Of a stretch of 64,000 nt of DNA, positions 1 to 8,984 are shown in pieces (positions within the stretch are counted from its first letter, which is position 1; every line of letters starts with the position of its first letter). The position numbers were made by a program, and so were the translations under genes. The stretch is from Actinomycetales bacterium (lineage in GTDB: Bacteria > Actinomycetota > Actinomycetes > Actinomycetales > Dermatophilaceae). The notes under the pieces were generated by a model. The model was not told the DNA's origin and ran no database searches. It worked only from the letters and a program-made list of their open reading frames with translations. The stretch covers positions 23,228 to 87,227 of the forward strand of contig JADJVI010000059.1 of assembly GCA_016710645.1 (NCBI GenBank), given 5' to 3'.

Positions 1-2
1 TG

Positions 3-83
3 GGTGAGGTGCGGCAGTTGATTGCCGAAGAGATCGCAATCAGCTCACTTGGCGCGCGCTATAGCGGCACCCAGGTTCACTGA
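3..83 (+). CDS. C-terminal tail of an unidentified gene (partial)
   Basis: The third forward frame is open from the window edge to a TGA at 81-83 and reads like a normal helical protein end (VRQLIAEEIAISSLGARYSG). No family can be named from 26 residues. The strand agrees with the next gene, but the call rests only on frame openness and composition. Confidence 0.25.
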   Translation, partial: GEVRQLIAEEIAISSLGARYSGTQVH

Positions 84-206
84 TCGCGATCCGTGGGCGG
101 CGGGGGAGCGAAAACGGCGCCTTCACGCCTCCTTGACCACCGAAATCGACATTTCGCCCAGATGGTTGGCCACGAGTTGTATCGGGACACGGCGGGGACC
201 ACCGGT

Positions 207-218
207 TAGGGTGCCGAT
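207..218 (+). promoter_or_regulatory. -10-like box of a leaderless gene
   Basis: TAGGGT at 207-212 lies six bases before the GTG of the DUF2530 gene, and no ribosome binding site is seen between them. The same TANNNT-N6-8-start layout recurs at many genes in this window. Confidence 0.45.
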
Positions 219-467
219 GTGAGCCACTCCGACTCCACACCCACGACATCACCGCAGCCGGTCACTCCGGTCCACGTGCCGACTCAGCGCATCGTGCTCG
301 CGGGCACCGCGGTGTGGGCGCTGGCGTTGTTGGTGACGCTCCTGGTCCCGGCCTTTCACACCGGCGATCGGGCCTGGTGGCCCTGGTGCGCGGTGGCCGG
401 GGTGGCCCTAGGCCTGCTCGGCTGGAGCCTGGTCCGACGCGGCCGGGGCAACTTCCACGAGGCCTGA
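219..467 (+). CDS. DUF2530 family small membrane protein
   Basis: An 82-residue protein with a polar, Ser/Thr/Pro-rich N-terminus (1-25) and two hydrophobic segments (about 27-45 and 54-71) separated by a short Trp-containing loop, followed by a basic tail. Size, topology and neighbours (DUF3027 and a cold-shock protein) fit the actinobacterial DUF2530 family, whose function is unknown. The GTG start has no clear ribosome binding site but has a -10-like TAGGGT six bases upstream, so translation is probably leaderless. Its last 60 bases overlap the end of the convergent DUF3027 gene. Confidence 0.75.
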   Translation: MSHSDSTPTTSPQPVTPVHVPTQRIVLAGTAVWALALLVTLLVPAFHTGDRAWWPWCAVAGVALGLLGWSLVRRGRGNFHEA

Positions 468-1346
468 CTCGACCGCCACCTCGGCAACATCGGGCACGTC
501 GGTCGACTCCGATGTCTCGACGGCCTCGATGGCCTCGGCCGCCTGGGCAACGTCCGACAGCTCAGCGGTCGGCGCGGCAGGAGCAGCGGCTGGCCGCTCG
601 AACTGGACCATCTCCACGGCATACTCGTCGACGATCGGAGAGCCGACCGAGCTGGGAGGCTGCGGGGCGACATCGGCTTCACTGTGGGCGCCGCAGCCGT
701 GGTCGAGGCTGACCACCTTGCCGTCCGAGGGCGACCACTCGTTGGCGCAGACTCCGAAGGTACGCCGCAGGGCGCCGGCCATCGGCACGAAGTAGCCACA
801 GGTCACGCAGCGCGCGGGCGCCTTTTCGGCGACCTCCGACCGCGGGCCGTGCTCACCGTCGTACCAGCGCTGAGCGGCCGCCTCACGTCCCTCCGGCGAG
901 AGCACCCGCTTGCGCCCGAGCCCGAGCTCGTTGATCGCCAGCGCGTCGATGTCCTCCTCGCCAGTCGCCTCGAATCCGGGCTGGAGGTTGGGATCCTCCT
1001 GGCGGTACGGCAAGACATCGCCCGCGCCGAGGTCTCCGGGAGCGATCCGCTCGGCATATGGGACCCACTCTGGGGCGAGGATCGCGCCCTCACCCGGCAC
1101 CAGACTGGTTTCGCAGATCGTCGCGTGCTTCTGCCGCGGGCTGCGAGCCACGCTCACCGACCAACGCCACCCCTGGTAACCGCTGGACGTGCACCGGAAG
1201 TAGTGCGTCGCCAGGCGCTCGGCCTCCATGACCATGGCCACGTGCTCGCCGACGGTGTCGGGTTCGGCGATGGACACGGCCGCCTCGCGGGCCAACTCGA
1301 TCGCGGCCGCAGCGGCCAGCGTGGAGTCAGCCTTGAGGACCGGCAT
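408..1346 (-). CDS. DUF3027 family protein
   Basis: A 312-residue protein matching the actinobacterial DUF3027 family in its N-terminal part (LATHYFRCTSSGYQGWRW, then ATICETSLVPGEGAILAPEW). A Cys/His cluster around residues 185-225 (CVTCGYFVP, then VCANEW, then DHGCGAHSE) looks like a metal site. The last 80 residues are acidic, Ala-rich and probably disordered. The ATG shares a base with the stop of the upstream cold-shock gene (TGATG), so the two are translationally coupled. The biochemical role is unknown; repeated pairing with a cold-shock gene suggests a role in RNA or translation, which is inference. Confidence 0.85.
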   Translation of the reverse strand: MPVLKADSTLAAAAAIELAREAAVSIAEPDTVGEHVAMVMEAERLATHYFRCTSSGYQGWRWSVSVARSPRQKHATICETSLVPGEGAILAPEWVPYAERIAPGDLGAGDVLPYRQEDPNLQPGFEATGEEDIDALAINELGLGRKRVLSPEGREAAAQRWYDGEHGPRSEVAEKAPARCVTCGYFVPMAGALRRTFGVCANEWSPSDGKVVSLDHGCGAHSEADVAPQPPSSVGSPIVDEYAVEMVQFERPAAAPAAPTAELSDVAQAAEAIEAVETSESTDVPDVAEVAVESGLVEVAPAASDQAPAEQA

Positions 1347-1741
1347 CAGGCCTCCAGGTCCGCGGCAACAGCCCGCAGGACCTGGGCGACCTTGGAAGCG
1401 TGGCCCTTGTCGGGGTATTTGCCGCGCCGCAGGGATTCCGAGGTGTTGTCGAGCAGCTTGATGAGGTCTTCGACGATGACGACCATGTCCTCGGCCGGCT
1501 TGCGGTGCGCCTGACGCTGGGCCGCCGCCACCGAGGGCGCCGGCTCGAGGATGCGCACCTGCAATGCCTGGGCCCCACGGCGACCCTCGACGATGCCGAA
1601 CTCGACGCGGGTGCCGCCCTTGAGCGTGCTCACGCCTTCTGGGAGCGCGTTGGCATGCAGGAAGACGTCGCCGCCGGCGTCGTCGGAGAGGAACCCGAAG
1701 CCCTTCTCAGCGTCGTACCACTTGACCTTGCCTGTGGGCAC
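1346..1741 (-). CDS. Cold-shock domain protein with C-terminal extension
   Basis: A 131-residue protein. Residues 1-65 form a cold-shock OB fold with both RNA-binding motifs visible (KWYDAEKGFGFL and DVFLHANAL), expected to bind single-stranded RNA or DNA. The remaining 65 residues are an extension not found in 67-residue CspA proteins; this longer type is common in actinomycetes. GTG at 1741 is chosen because a good ribosome binding site (GAGGTGG) lies just upstream and the sequence before it is not protein-like. It is first of a two-gene unit with DUF3027 and divergent from the helicase-associated gene; the 110-base gap should hold both promoters. Confidence 0.88.
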   Translation of the reverse strand: MPTGKVKWYDAEKGFGFLSDDAGGDVFLHANALPEGVSTLKGGTRVEFGIVEGRRGAQALQVRILEPAPSVAAAQRQAHRKPAEDMVVIVEDLIKLLDNTSESLRRGKYPDKGHASKVAQVLRAVAADLEA

Positions 1742-1851
1742 CGTTCCACCTCGTGCTCGTCCTGCCGGACCACCATGGTCCGCGCGTCGCTGTGCGCCTG
1801 CCCAGCCTATCTGTGCGGACAACCGGTTTGCCGGTCTGCAAGGATGGTCCG

Positions 1852-4203
1852 ATGGCTTCGCGCAGATCAGCAGGGGACAGCGCAGGCCCCCCGACTCACT
1901 CCGAGAGTCACGCCGCGAGTCACGCCGCGAGCCAGTCAACCCCGGTCCGCAGCCTCGCCGATGACCTGCGCACCCGCAGCGATGCCGAGTTGGCCGCGCT
2001 GCTGCTCGCCCGCCCCGACCTGGCCCGGCCCGTTCCGGCAGGCTTCGCTGCGCTCGCCGCCCGCGCGACCACCCGGCCCAGCATCCAGCGGGCGGTCGAA
2101 GCGCTCGACCGCGAGGAACTCACCATCGCGCTGTCCGCAGTCGTCGCCGCGGAATCTCACCCACAGGGGTCAGGTCTGGTCACCGAAGCTGCCGTGCGCG
2201 CCCTCGCCGACGGTCCTGCGGCCGCCGCGGGTCTCACCCGGCTCTGGGAGCGTGGCCTGCTCTGGCGCTCCCCCCAGGGCTGGCACGTCGTCAGCACGCT
2301 CGTCGACGTGCTCGGCCCCCACCCGGCCGGGCTCGGCGTCCCGTCGCGCGAGATCAACCCCCGGTATGCCGCGTGCTCACCACCGCTCGGCCCCGACCTC
2401 GACGCCGTGGTCGCCGACGCACCCCCGGCGGCGCGCGCGGTCCTGGACACCCTCACCTGGGGACCGCCGACCGGGAGCATTCCCGCCTCCGGACCCACCC
2501 ATGACGCCGCTCGCTGGCTGATCGCCCAGGGGGTGTGCGCTCCCAGCGGAGTCGGCCATGTGACGCTCGTCCGCGAGGTCGCCCTCCAGTTGCGCGGCGG
2601 CCGGCTGTTCCGCGAACCACTGCAGCCCCCCGCGATGTCGTGGGAGCCCACCCTCGACCCCGCCACCGTCGACCGGGTCGGCGGGGCCCACGCGCGCGAC
2701 CTGCTCACCCTCATCGACGAACTGGCCGATCGCTGGGGAACCAACCCGCCACGGGTCCTGCGCACCGGTGGGGTCGGGGTGCGCGACCTCGCGGCCCTCG
2801 CCGCCGGTCTGGACGTGTCCGCCGACGAGGTCAACTTCCTCGTGGAGTTGAGCCGCACCGCCGGGCTGCTCGGGCGCGACGGGTCGCCGGACGGCATACG
2901 GCCGGAAGCCTGGGTCCCCACCGCGGACTACGACACCTGGGCCGCACGGGATGCCGCGAGCCGGTGGGCGGTGCTCGCGCGTGCCTGGAGCGTCAGCCCA
3001 CGAGCGACGCATCTCATCGGCGCGGCCTTGGGCCGGGGGACGACCGTGGGTGTCCTCTCCCCCGACGTGAGTTGGCCGCCGGTCCGGGCCTTCCGGCAGG
3101 ACGTGCTCGATGTCTTGGGCGCCCCGCCGCCTGGCGCCGTCGCGACGCCCGAGGAACTCGCCGCGGTGCTGGCCTGGCGGCGGCCGCTGCGCGACCGGCA
3201 TACGACCCAGCAGGTGCTGGCCGTGACCCTCCGGGAGGCGCAGTGGCTCGGCGTCACCGCGCTCGGAGCGCTGACGAGCGCTGGTCGGCTCCTCGCGGGC
3301 GGTGCGTCCGAGACGGATCTCGCGTCAGCCGCGACCTCCGCCATGCCTGACCCCGTCGACCACCTGCTTCTGCAGGCCGACCTCACGGCCATCGCGCCGG
3401 GCCCGCTCGACGGTGCACTAGCCCGCTTCGTGAGACTGGTCAGCGATGTCGAATCCCGAGGCGGCGCAACGGTTTTGCGGCTCTCGACCGAGTCGGTGCG
3501 GCGGGCGCTGGATTCCGGGATGACGGCCGACGAGGTGCTCGATCGGCTGCGCGAGGCCAGCCGCACGCCGGTGCCGCAGCCGCTGGACTACCTCGTCCGC
3601 GACGTCGCGCGCCGCCACGGACAGACCCGGGTCGGCGGAGCCACGGCATACCTGCGCTCCGACGACGAATCGCTGCTGTCCGGGATGCTCGCCGACCGGA
3701 CCCTCGCACCGGCCTTGCTGCGCCGGATCGCACCCACCGTGCTCGTCTCGTTGGCCGAGCCCGCGACGCTGCTGGACCTGCTGCGCGAGGGCGGATACGC
3801 GCCCGCTCAGGAGGCCTTCGACGGCAGCATCGTCGTCAGCGAGCCGGCGTCCCGACGAGCCCCGGCCGGTCGCGTCCGACCCGACGGCGAAGCTCCTGCG
3901 CCGGTCCTTGATGCGACGCTCGCCCAAGCGGTCGTCGAGCGACTGCGGTCGGAGTCGCGGCCCGGCCACGCCAGCCGAGCACCGGCGAGGCTGCAATCGG
4001 AATCCGCGGCCATCCAGGCCATCCTGCGCCAGGCGGTCTCGACTGGGGGCGCCGTGTGGGTGGGCTATACCGACAGTGACGGGCGCTCCAGCAAACACCT
4101 CGTCTCACCATGGCGCTTTGACGGCGGGCGCCTGTATGCCGTCAACGGAGACACCGAGACGGTGTTCCTCCTGCACCGCATCACCGGAGTGGCGCCGGCC
4201 TGA
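1852..4203 (+). CDS. Helicase-associated (XPB/Ssl2-like) domain protein
   Basis: A 783-residue protein without Walker motifs. It is rich in Leu/Ala helices and resembles the actinobacterial helicase-associated proteins encoded near XPB-type helicases (Rv0862c-like in mycobacteria). The N-terminal 150 residues look like winged-helix repeats. The C-terminus (VSTGGAVWVGYTDSDGR) resembles a WYL-like beta domain that may sense a ligand or nucleic acid. ATG at 1852 is preferred over upstream codons, which would run into the divergent cold-shock promoter. The XPB helicase lies 2.1 kb downstream on the same strand, so a shared DNA-repair or transcription role is likely but inferred. Confidence 0.8.
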   Translation: MASRRSAGDSAGPPTHSESHAASHAASQSTPVRSLADDLRTRSDAELAALLLARPDLARPVPAGFAALAARATTRPSIQRAVEALDREELTIALSAVVAAESHPQGSGLVTEAAVRALADGPAAAAGLTRLWERGLLWRSPQGWHVVSTLVDVLGPHPAGLGVPSREINPRYAACSPPLGPDLDAVVADAPPAARAVLDTLTWGPPTGSIPASGPTHDAARWLIAQGVCAPSGVGHVTLVREVALQLRGGRLFREPLQPPAMSWEPTLDPATVDRVGGAHARDLLTLIDELADRWGTNPPRVLRTGGVGVRDLAALAAGLDVSADEVNFLVELSRTAGLLGRDGSPDGIRPEAWVPTADYDTWAARDAASRWAVLARAWSVSPRATHLIGAALGRGTTVGVLSPDVSWPPVRAFRQDVLDVLGAPPPGAVATPEELAAVLAWRRPLRDRHTTQQVLAVTLREAQWLGVTALGALTSAGRLLAGGASETDLASAATSAMPDPVDHLLLQADLTAIAPGPLDGALARFVRLVSDVESRGGATVLRLSTESVRRALDSGMTADEVLDRLREASRTPVPQPLDYLVRDVARRHGQTRVGGATAYLRSDDESLLSGMLADRTLAPALLRRIAPTVLVSLAEPATLLDLLREGGYAPAQEAFDGSIVVSEPASRRAPAGRVRPDGEAPAPVLDATLAQAVVERLRSESRPGHASRAPARLQSESAAIQAILRQAVSTGGAVWVGYTDSDGRSSKHLVSPWRFDGGRLYAVNGDTETVFLLHRITGVAPA

Positions 4204-4243
4204 CCCCGCGATCGCGCACTGCGCAGCGGGTCAAGGGTGCCGA

Positions 4244-5218
4244 TCAGGTGGCGTTGGCCGCCGGCTCGGGCTCGGCGTCGAGGTCGGCCGCGAGCGCGGT
4301 GACCACCCGGCTGGCGGCCGGGCGACCGAGCTGGCCGGCCATCCATGCCGACGTGCGCACCAGCGCCTCAAGGTCGACACCGGTCTCGACGCCCGCGCCG
4401 TGCAGTGCCCACACGAGGTCCTCGGTGGCGAGGTTGCCCGTAGCGCTCTTGGCATAGGGACACCCACCCAGGCCACCGGCCGAGGAGTCGACGATGCTCA
4501 CCCCGTCCGCGAGGGCAGCGAGGGTGTTGGCCAGGGCCTGTCCGTAGGTGTCGTGGAAATGCACCGCGACTTGGCCACGCGGCATACCGGCCGTGTCCAG
4601 AGCGTCGAGCAGGTCGCGCACCTGCCCGGTCGTCGCGACGCCGATGGTGTCGCCCAGGCTCAACTCGTCGCAGCCGAGGTCCATGAGCCGACGCGCGGCG
4701 TCGACCACCTGCGGAATGGGGACGTCACCCTCCCACGGGTCGCCGAAGCACATCGAGACGTAGGCCCGCACCCACAGCCCGGAGCCTTTGGCGCGGTCGA
4801 CGACCGGGCGGAACATCTCGACTGATTCGGCGATGCTGCGGCCCAGGTTGCGCTGGGCGAAGGTCTCGGTGGCGCTGCCGAAGATCGCGATCGCCTGGAC
4901 GCCGCTGGCCAGCGCTCGATCCAGGCCCCGCTCGTTGGGGACGAGCACCGGCCGATTGCGCGCGGTGCCATCCGGGCCGAGCAGCGCAAGGACTTCGGCA
5001 GCGTCGGCGAGTTGCGGCACCCAGGCAGGGTTGACGAAGGACGTCGTCTCGACCGTGGTCAGGCCGGCGGCGATGAGCCGGCGGATGAACTCGGCCTTGG
5101 TGGCGGCGGGGACGACGGTGCGTTCGTTCTGCAAGCCGTCGCGCGCGCCGACCTCGTAGATGGTCACTCGCGGAGGCAATCCCGTGGGGGCAGCCGGGTG
5201 GAGCTGGGGAGCGCGCAT
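4244..5218 (-). CDS. Hydroxymethylglutaryl-CoA lyase
   Basis: A 324-residue TIM-barrel lyase that cleaves HMG-CoA to acetyl-CoA and acetoacetate, the last step of leucine breakdown. Visible signatures are RDGLQNE (26-32, catalytic Arg and metal Asp), HFHDT (220-224, metal His) and the family signature GLGGCPYAKSATGN with the catalytic Cys253. The start at 5218 has a strong ribosome binding site (AAGGAG) seven bases upstream. It sits alone on the minus strand between two plus-strand genes, with no other leucine-degradation gene nearby. Confidence 0.95.
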   Translation of the reverse strand: MRAPQLHPAAPTGLPPRVTIYEVGARDGLQNERTVVPAATKAEFIRRLIAAGLTTVETTSFVNPAWVPQLADAAEVLALLGPDGTARNRPVLVPNERGLDRALASGVQAIAIFGSATETFAQRNLGRSIAESVEMFRPVVDRAKGSGLWVRAYVSMCFGDPWEGDVPIPQVVDAARRLMDLGCDELSLGDTIGVATTGQVRDLLDALDTAGMPRGQVAVHFHDTYGQALANTLAALADGVSIVDSSAGGLGGCPYAKSATGNLATEDLVWALHGAGVETGVDLEALVRTSAWMAGQLGRPAASRVVTALAADLDAEPEPAANAT

Positions 5219-5319
5219 GGGATCTCCTTGAGTGGACTGCTGTCCATTGTCGCAAGCCGACGCGGGCGAGGTGTCGGTTGGAGGGCGTAGTCTCGCGGGC
5301 GAGCACCGAGGAGGCACCT

Positions 5320-6348
5320 GTGTCCGACACCGCAGCACCATCGCCCTGGCAGGATCCCACCGCCGATGTGACCGGCCCGGCCGTGTCCGACACTCCGTTG
5401 GGTGACGCCCCCTTGGGTGAGAGCGACCTCGGCGAGGAATTCGCACCGACCACCCGCGTGCTGCCGTGTCTCGGCTCACCCGACACTCCGTCCGGGCCAA
5501 CCGCACCGAGCGCGCCGACCGCAGCCATGGCAGGGGCGGGCGCAGGCTCGGCCCCCGAGCCTCCGGCCGAGCCTGCCGCCGGGCCCGGTGCCGCCACGGC
5601 CACCTCCCCCGGGTTCACTCCGCCGTTGGCCCCGCCGCTGACCCCGCCCGGCGCGCCTTCCCCGACCCAACCACCGACCCAGCCAGCCTTCCCGCAGCAG
5701 GGCGCCTGGCCGCCTCCGGGCGCGACTCCCCCGCCCGGTGCAACTCCGCCGAGCGCACCCCCGGCCTACCCGCCGTATCCCGGCCAGCCGGCATACCCGG
5801 GTGCTGGCGCCTACCCCGGGCAGCAGCAGCCCGCCCCGGGCAGCCCGTATGCCGCGCGGCCCGGTTCTTCCTACCCCCCGCCTCCCCCCGGCGCGGCGCC
5901 GTATCCGCCGTCTGCGCAGCCGGGGTACCCCCCTCAGGGCGCCTATCCGGCGGGCGGGGCCTACCCCCAGCAGGGTGGGTATCCGCAACCGGGTGGCTAC
6001 CCACAGCAGCCGGGCTATCCACCGGGTTACGGACCGGGTTATGGGCCGGGCTACCCGGCATACCAGGGTCAGGGTTACCCGGCATACCAGGGACAGGGTG
6101 CTGGTCAGGTCGCTCCCCGCAATGTCACGGCCATCGTGCTGCTCATCATTTCCGCGGTCTCGACCTTCGCCACGGGGATCATCGGGCCGCCGAGCCTGGT
6201 CATGGCCCTGCTCGCGCTCAAGCACAACTCCACCGAACCCGCGCGCGCCAGCAAGCTGGCCAACCGTGGCTGGATCGTCTATGCGATCAACGCGCTCGTC
6301 GGCCTGGCCTTGCTCGTGGCCTTCTTCTGGCTGCGGGCGAAGCGCTGA
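5320..6348 (+). CDS. Proline/tyrosine-rich membrane protein, DUF4190-like
   Basis: A 342-residue protein. Residues 1-265 are low-complexity Pro/Gly/Tyr/Gln repeats of the PGYP and YPAYQGQG type, probably disordered. The last 75 residues form two membrane helices (about 271-295 and 318-338) joined by a polar loop (ALKHNSTEPARASKLANRGW), as in DUF4190 proteins. The GTG start follows GAGGAGG at a suitable distance. The repeats may vary in length between strains. Function is unknown; such proteins are often linked to the envelope or division, which is inference. It ends four bases before the XPB start. Confidence 0.78.
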   Translation: MSDTAAPSPWQDPTADVTGPAVSDTPLGDAPLGESDLGEEFAPTTRVLPCLGSPDTPSGPTAPSAPTAAMAGAGAGSAPEPPAEPAAGPGAATATSPGFTPPLAPPLTPPGAPSPTQPPTQPAFPQQGAWPPPGATPPPGATPPSAPPAYPPYPGQPAYPGAGAYPGQQQPAPGSPYAARPGSSYPPPPPGAAPYPPSAQPGYPPQGAYPAGGAYPQQGGYPQPGGYPQQPGYPPGYGPGYGPGYPAYQGQGYPAYQGQGAGQVAPRNVTAIVLLIISAVSTFATGIIGPPSLVMALLALKHNSTEPARASKLANRGWIVYAINALVGLALLVAFFWLRAKR

Positions 6349-6351
6349 CGG

Positions 6352-7986
6352 ATGACCGACGGGCCACTGATCGTCCAGAGCGACAAGACGCTCCTGCTCG
6401 AGGTCGACCACCCCACGGCGCAGGACGCGCGGCGGGCGATCGCGCCGTTCGCCGAGTTGGAGCGTGCGCCTGAGCACGTCCACACCTACCGGGTGACGCC
6501 ACTCGGGCTGTGGAACGCGCGCGCGGCCGGGCACGACGCCGAACAGGTCATCGACGCGTTGTTGCGCTACAGCCGGTATGCCGTGCCGCAGCCACTCCTC
6601 GTCGACATCGCCGACACCATGTCGCGCTATGGCCGGCTGACCCTGGAGAAGCATCCGGTGCACGGGTTGGTGCTGCATGCCACCGACCGGCCCGTGCTGG
6701 AAGAAGTGTTGCGGCACAAGAAGATTCAGCCGATGTTGGGCGAACGACTGGACCCCGACACGGTGTTGGTGCATCCCTCCGAGCGCGGTCATCTCAAGCA
6801 GCAACTGCTCAAGATCGGTTGGCCCGCAGAGGATTTGGCCGGCTATGTCGACGGCGAGGCCCACCCCATTGCGTTGCGCGAAGAGGGCTGGTCAATGCGG
6901 CCCTACCAGCGCCATGCGGTCGAGGGGTTCTGGCACGGCGGGTCGGGGGTAGTCGTGCTGCCGTGTGGCGCCGGCAAGACGATTGTCGGCGCCGGGGCGA
7001 TGGCTGCGGCGTCGGCCACGACGCTCATCCTGGTCACCAACACGGTCGCCGCGCGGCAGTGGAAGGACGAGCTGCTGCGGCGAACCTCGTTGACCGAGAA
7101 CGAGATCGGCGAATACTCCGGCACCCGCAAGGAGATCCGGCCGGTCACCATCGCGACCTATCAGGTGCTCTCGGTGCGCCGGAAGGGCGTCTACACGCAC
7201 CTGGAGTTGCTCGATGCCCGCGACTGGGGGCTGGTCGTCTATGACGAGGTGCACCTCCTGCCGGCGCCGATCTTCCGAATGACCGCCGACCTGCAGGCCC
7301 GACGCCGGCTCGGCCTCACCGCGACACTGGTGCGCGAGGACGGCCGCGAGGCCGACGTCTTCTCGCTCATCGGGCCCAAACGGTTCGACGCGCCGTGGAA
7401 GGACATTGAGGCGCAGGGCTACATCGCGCCCGCCGATTGCGTCGAAGTGCGGGTCACCTTGCCGGAGTCCGAACGGATGGCGTATGCCGTCGCCGAGCCC
7501 GACGAGCGCTACCGGTTGGCTTCCTGCACGCCCGCGAAGGAGCGCGTCGCCGAGACCCTGGTGGCACGGCATACCGGAGAACCCACCCTCGTCATCGGGC
7601 AGTACCTCGACCAACTCGACACGCTCGCAGGCCGATTGGATGCGCCGATCATCACGGGCGAGACGCCGGTCGCTGCGCGGCAGAAGCTGTTTGCTGGGTT
7701 CCGTCTGGGTGAGATCCCCCTGCTCGTCGTGAGCAAGGTGGCCAACTTCTCCATCGACCTGCCCGAGGCGTCAGTGGCGATCCAGGTGTCCGGCACGTTC
7801 GGGTCACGCCAGGAGGAGGCCCAGCGGCTCGGACGCCTACTGCGGCCCAAGGGCGACGGGAGGACCGCCCACTTCTACTCGGTGGTGTCGCGCGACACGG
7901 TCGACGCCGACTTCGCCGCGCACCGGCAACGCTTCCTCGCCGAGCAGGGCTACTCCTACCGCATCCTCGACGCCGAAGACCTCTGA
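6352..7986 (+). CDS. XPB-type DNA repair helicase
   Basis: A 544-residue superfamily 2 helicase. It has an N-terminal helicase-associated domain (1-180), Walker A (PCGAGKT, about 203-209), a DEVH box (VYDEVHLLP), motif III (LGLTATLVREDGR) and motif VI (QRLGRLLRPKGDG). Bacterial XPB proteins unwind DNA 3' to 5' and, with Bax1-like nucleases in some species, act in nucleotide excision repair; no such nuclease is adjacent here. The ATG is four bases past the preceding stop, implying co-transcription with the DUF4190-like gene. Confidence 0.95.
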   Translation: MTDGPLIVQSDKTLLLEVDHPTAQDARRAIAPFAELERAPEHVHTYRVTPLGLWNARAAGHDAEQVIDALLRYSRYAVPQPLLVDIADTMSRYGRLTLEKHPVHGLVLHATDRPVLEEVLRHKKIQPMLGERLDPDTVLVHPSERGHLKQQLLKIGWPAEDLAGYVDGEAHPIALREEGWSMRPYQRHAVEGFWHGGSGVVVLPCGAGKTIVGAGAMAAASATTLILVTNTVAARQWKDELLRRTSLTENEIGEYSGTRKEIRPVTIATYQVLSVRRKGVYTHLELLDARDWGLVVYDEVHLLPAPIFRMTADLQARRRLGLTATLVREDGREADVFSLIGPKRFDAPWKDIEAQGYIAPADCVEVRVTLPESERMAYAVAEPDERYRLASCTPAKERVAETLVARHTGEPTLVIGQYLDQLDTLAGRLDAPIITGETPVAARQKLFAGFRLGEIPLLVVSKVANFSIDLPEASVAIQVSGTFGSRQEEAQRLGRLLRPKGDGRTAHFYSVVSRDTVDADFAAHRQRFLAEQGYSYRILDAEDL

Positions 7987-8000
7987 CGCTTTCGGCGTCA
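7984..8000 (+). terminator. Short hairpin overlapping the XPB stop codon
   Basis: TGACGC and GCGTCA pair across a five-base loop (TTTCG) directly at the stop codon. There is no T-run, so it is a weak terminator candidate separating the helicase from vapBC. Confidence 0.3.
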
Positions 8001-8052
8001 CAGCAGTCAGGAGTGATGGCAGACCTGCATGAACGCATGCGAAACTGGCGAG

Positions 8053-8316
8053 ATGGCAGTGACAATCCAGATCCGCGACCTCGACGAGGCCGTGCGGGAC
8101 CGGCTCAAGGCTCGGGCCGTCGTCGAGGGCGAGTCCTTCAACTCGTATCTCAAGCGACTCCTGGCGCGGGAGGCCGACAAACCCACCCAGCAGGAGGTCT
8201 TCGCTCGGGTGCTCGCGCGCTCGGAATCATCGTCGGTGTCGAGCGTCGACCTGATCCGGGCCGAGCGTGACGCACGTGACCTCGGCAGGAAGCCGACCGA
8301 GCGCTCGGCTCGATGA
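8053..8316 (+). CDS. vapB: VapB/FitA-type ribbon-helix-helix antitoxin
   Basis: An 87-residue protein starting TIQIRDLDEAVRDRLKARA, a ribbon-helix-helix DNA-binding fold as in FitA/VapB antitoxins. The C-terminal 40 residues should wrap the toxin. ATG at 8053 is chosen because the fold begins right there. An upstream ATG at 8029 would add eight unrelated residues. The stop overlaps the toxin ATG (ATGA). The family represses its own promoter; the repeated GCATG words around 8028-8041 are a possible operator but are weak evidence. Confidence 0.88.
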   Translation: MAVTIQIRDLDEAVRDRLKARAVVEGESFNSYLKRLLAREADKPTQQEVFARVLARSESSSVSSVDLIRAERDARDLGRKPTERSAR

Positions 8317-8738
8317 GCCTGTCGCCGACGATGTCGACTGCCCCCACGAGCGGGGTCGTGGTCGACGCATCAGTCCTGGTGGATGCTCTCGTGGGCGCAG
8401 ATTCGGTTGAACTCCATCGCGCCATCGGCAACCGTCCACTCCTGGCCCCGGCGCACGTCGACGCGGAAGTCCTCAGTGCACTGCGTGGCCTCATGCTGGG
8501 CAAACACCTGAGCCAGCAGCGGTGCCGCGACGCCCTGCTTGACCTGGATGCCTTGCCACTTGAACGGTGGTCGCTCTCAGCAGTCCTGCTCAGTCGCGCG
8601 TTCGACCTCGCCGATGCGATCACGTCGTATGACGCGCTCTACGTGGCGCTCGCCGAGGTCGTGAGCGTTCCCCTCGTCACCCGCGACCGCAGGTTGGCCC
8701 GGGCGGCCCAGCGGTGGGTCACCGTCGAGCTGGTCTGA
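8313..8738 (+). CDS. vapC: VapC-type PIN-domain ribonuclease toxin
   Basis: A 141-residue PIN-domain protein. The acidic metal-binding residues are in place: Asp in VVVDASVLVDAL, Glu in DAEVLSALRG, Asp in ITSYDALYVALAE and Asp in LVTRDRRLARA. VapC toxins cut tRNA or rRNA when freed from VapB. The ATG overlaps the antitoxin stop by four bases, the usual antitoxin-first coupling. The toxin could also start ten or more residues later at MSTAPTSG or VVVDAS. The pair lacks the dispersed GGCATAC word that is common around it, which fits a mobile module. Confidence 0.92.
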   Translation: MSLSPTMSTAPTSGVVVDASVLVDALVGADSVELHRAIGNRPLLAPAHVDAEVLSALRGLMLGKHLSQQRCRDALLDLDALPLERWSLSAVLLSRAFDLADAITSYDALYVALAEVVSVPLVTRDRRLARAAQRWVTVELV

Positions 8739-8747
8739 TCAGCGGCG

Positions 8748-8984
8748 TCAGGGACGCTCGGCGAGGTGCGGGTGGTCGCGCCAGACCGGCATACCCCGCA
8801 TATATTCGCGGGTCTGAGCCTCGGCGCTGGCGCGATCGGCACCCTTGCGTTGGGCCCAGCCGACCATCCGCTCGAACCGGGTGTCGAAGTCCTGCAAGCG
8901 GCCACCGGCGTCGACGCAGTGCTCGCAGTACGGGCCAGACTCGATCGGCATGCCACAGCTCTCACAGGTGGTGATCGTCGTCAT
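8748..8984 (-). CDS. Zinc-ribbon protein, probable independent product of the MarR-fused frame
   Basis: The internal ATG at 8984 has AAGGAG seven bases upstream and opens a compact 78-residue protein. It has a four-cysteine zinc ribbon (CESC, CEHC at residues 7-23) and a helical, Arg/Glu-rich tail ending in YMRGMPVWRDHPHLAERP, like small putative zinc-ribbon proteins encoded alone in other bacteria. Either this is the main product and the MarR gene has lost its stop, or both forms are made. Confidence 0.6.
   Translation of the reverse strand: MTTITTCESCGMPIESGPYCEHCVDAGGRLQDFDTRFERMVGWAQRKGADRASAEAQTREYMRGMPVWRDHPHLAERP

Noticed and set aside
22..252. Two small overlapping open frames at the left edge (22-222 plus, 40-252 minus)
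   Set aside because: Residue use is typical of GC-rich shadow frames; they overlap the likely gene tail and the DUF2530 promoter.
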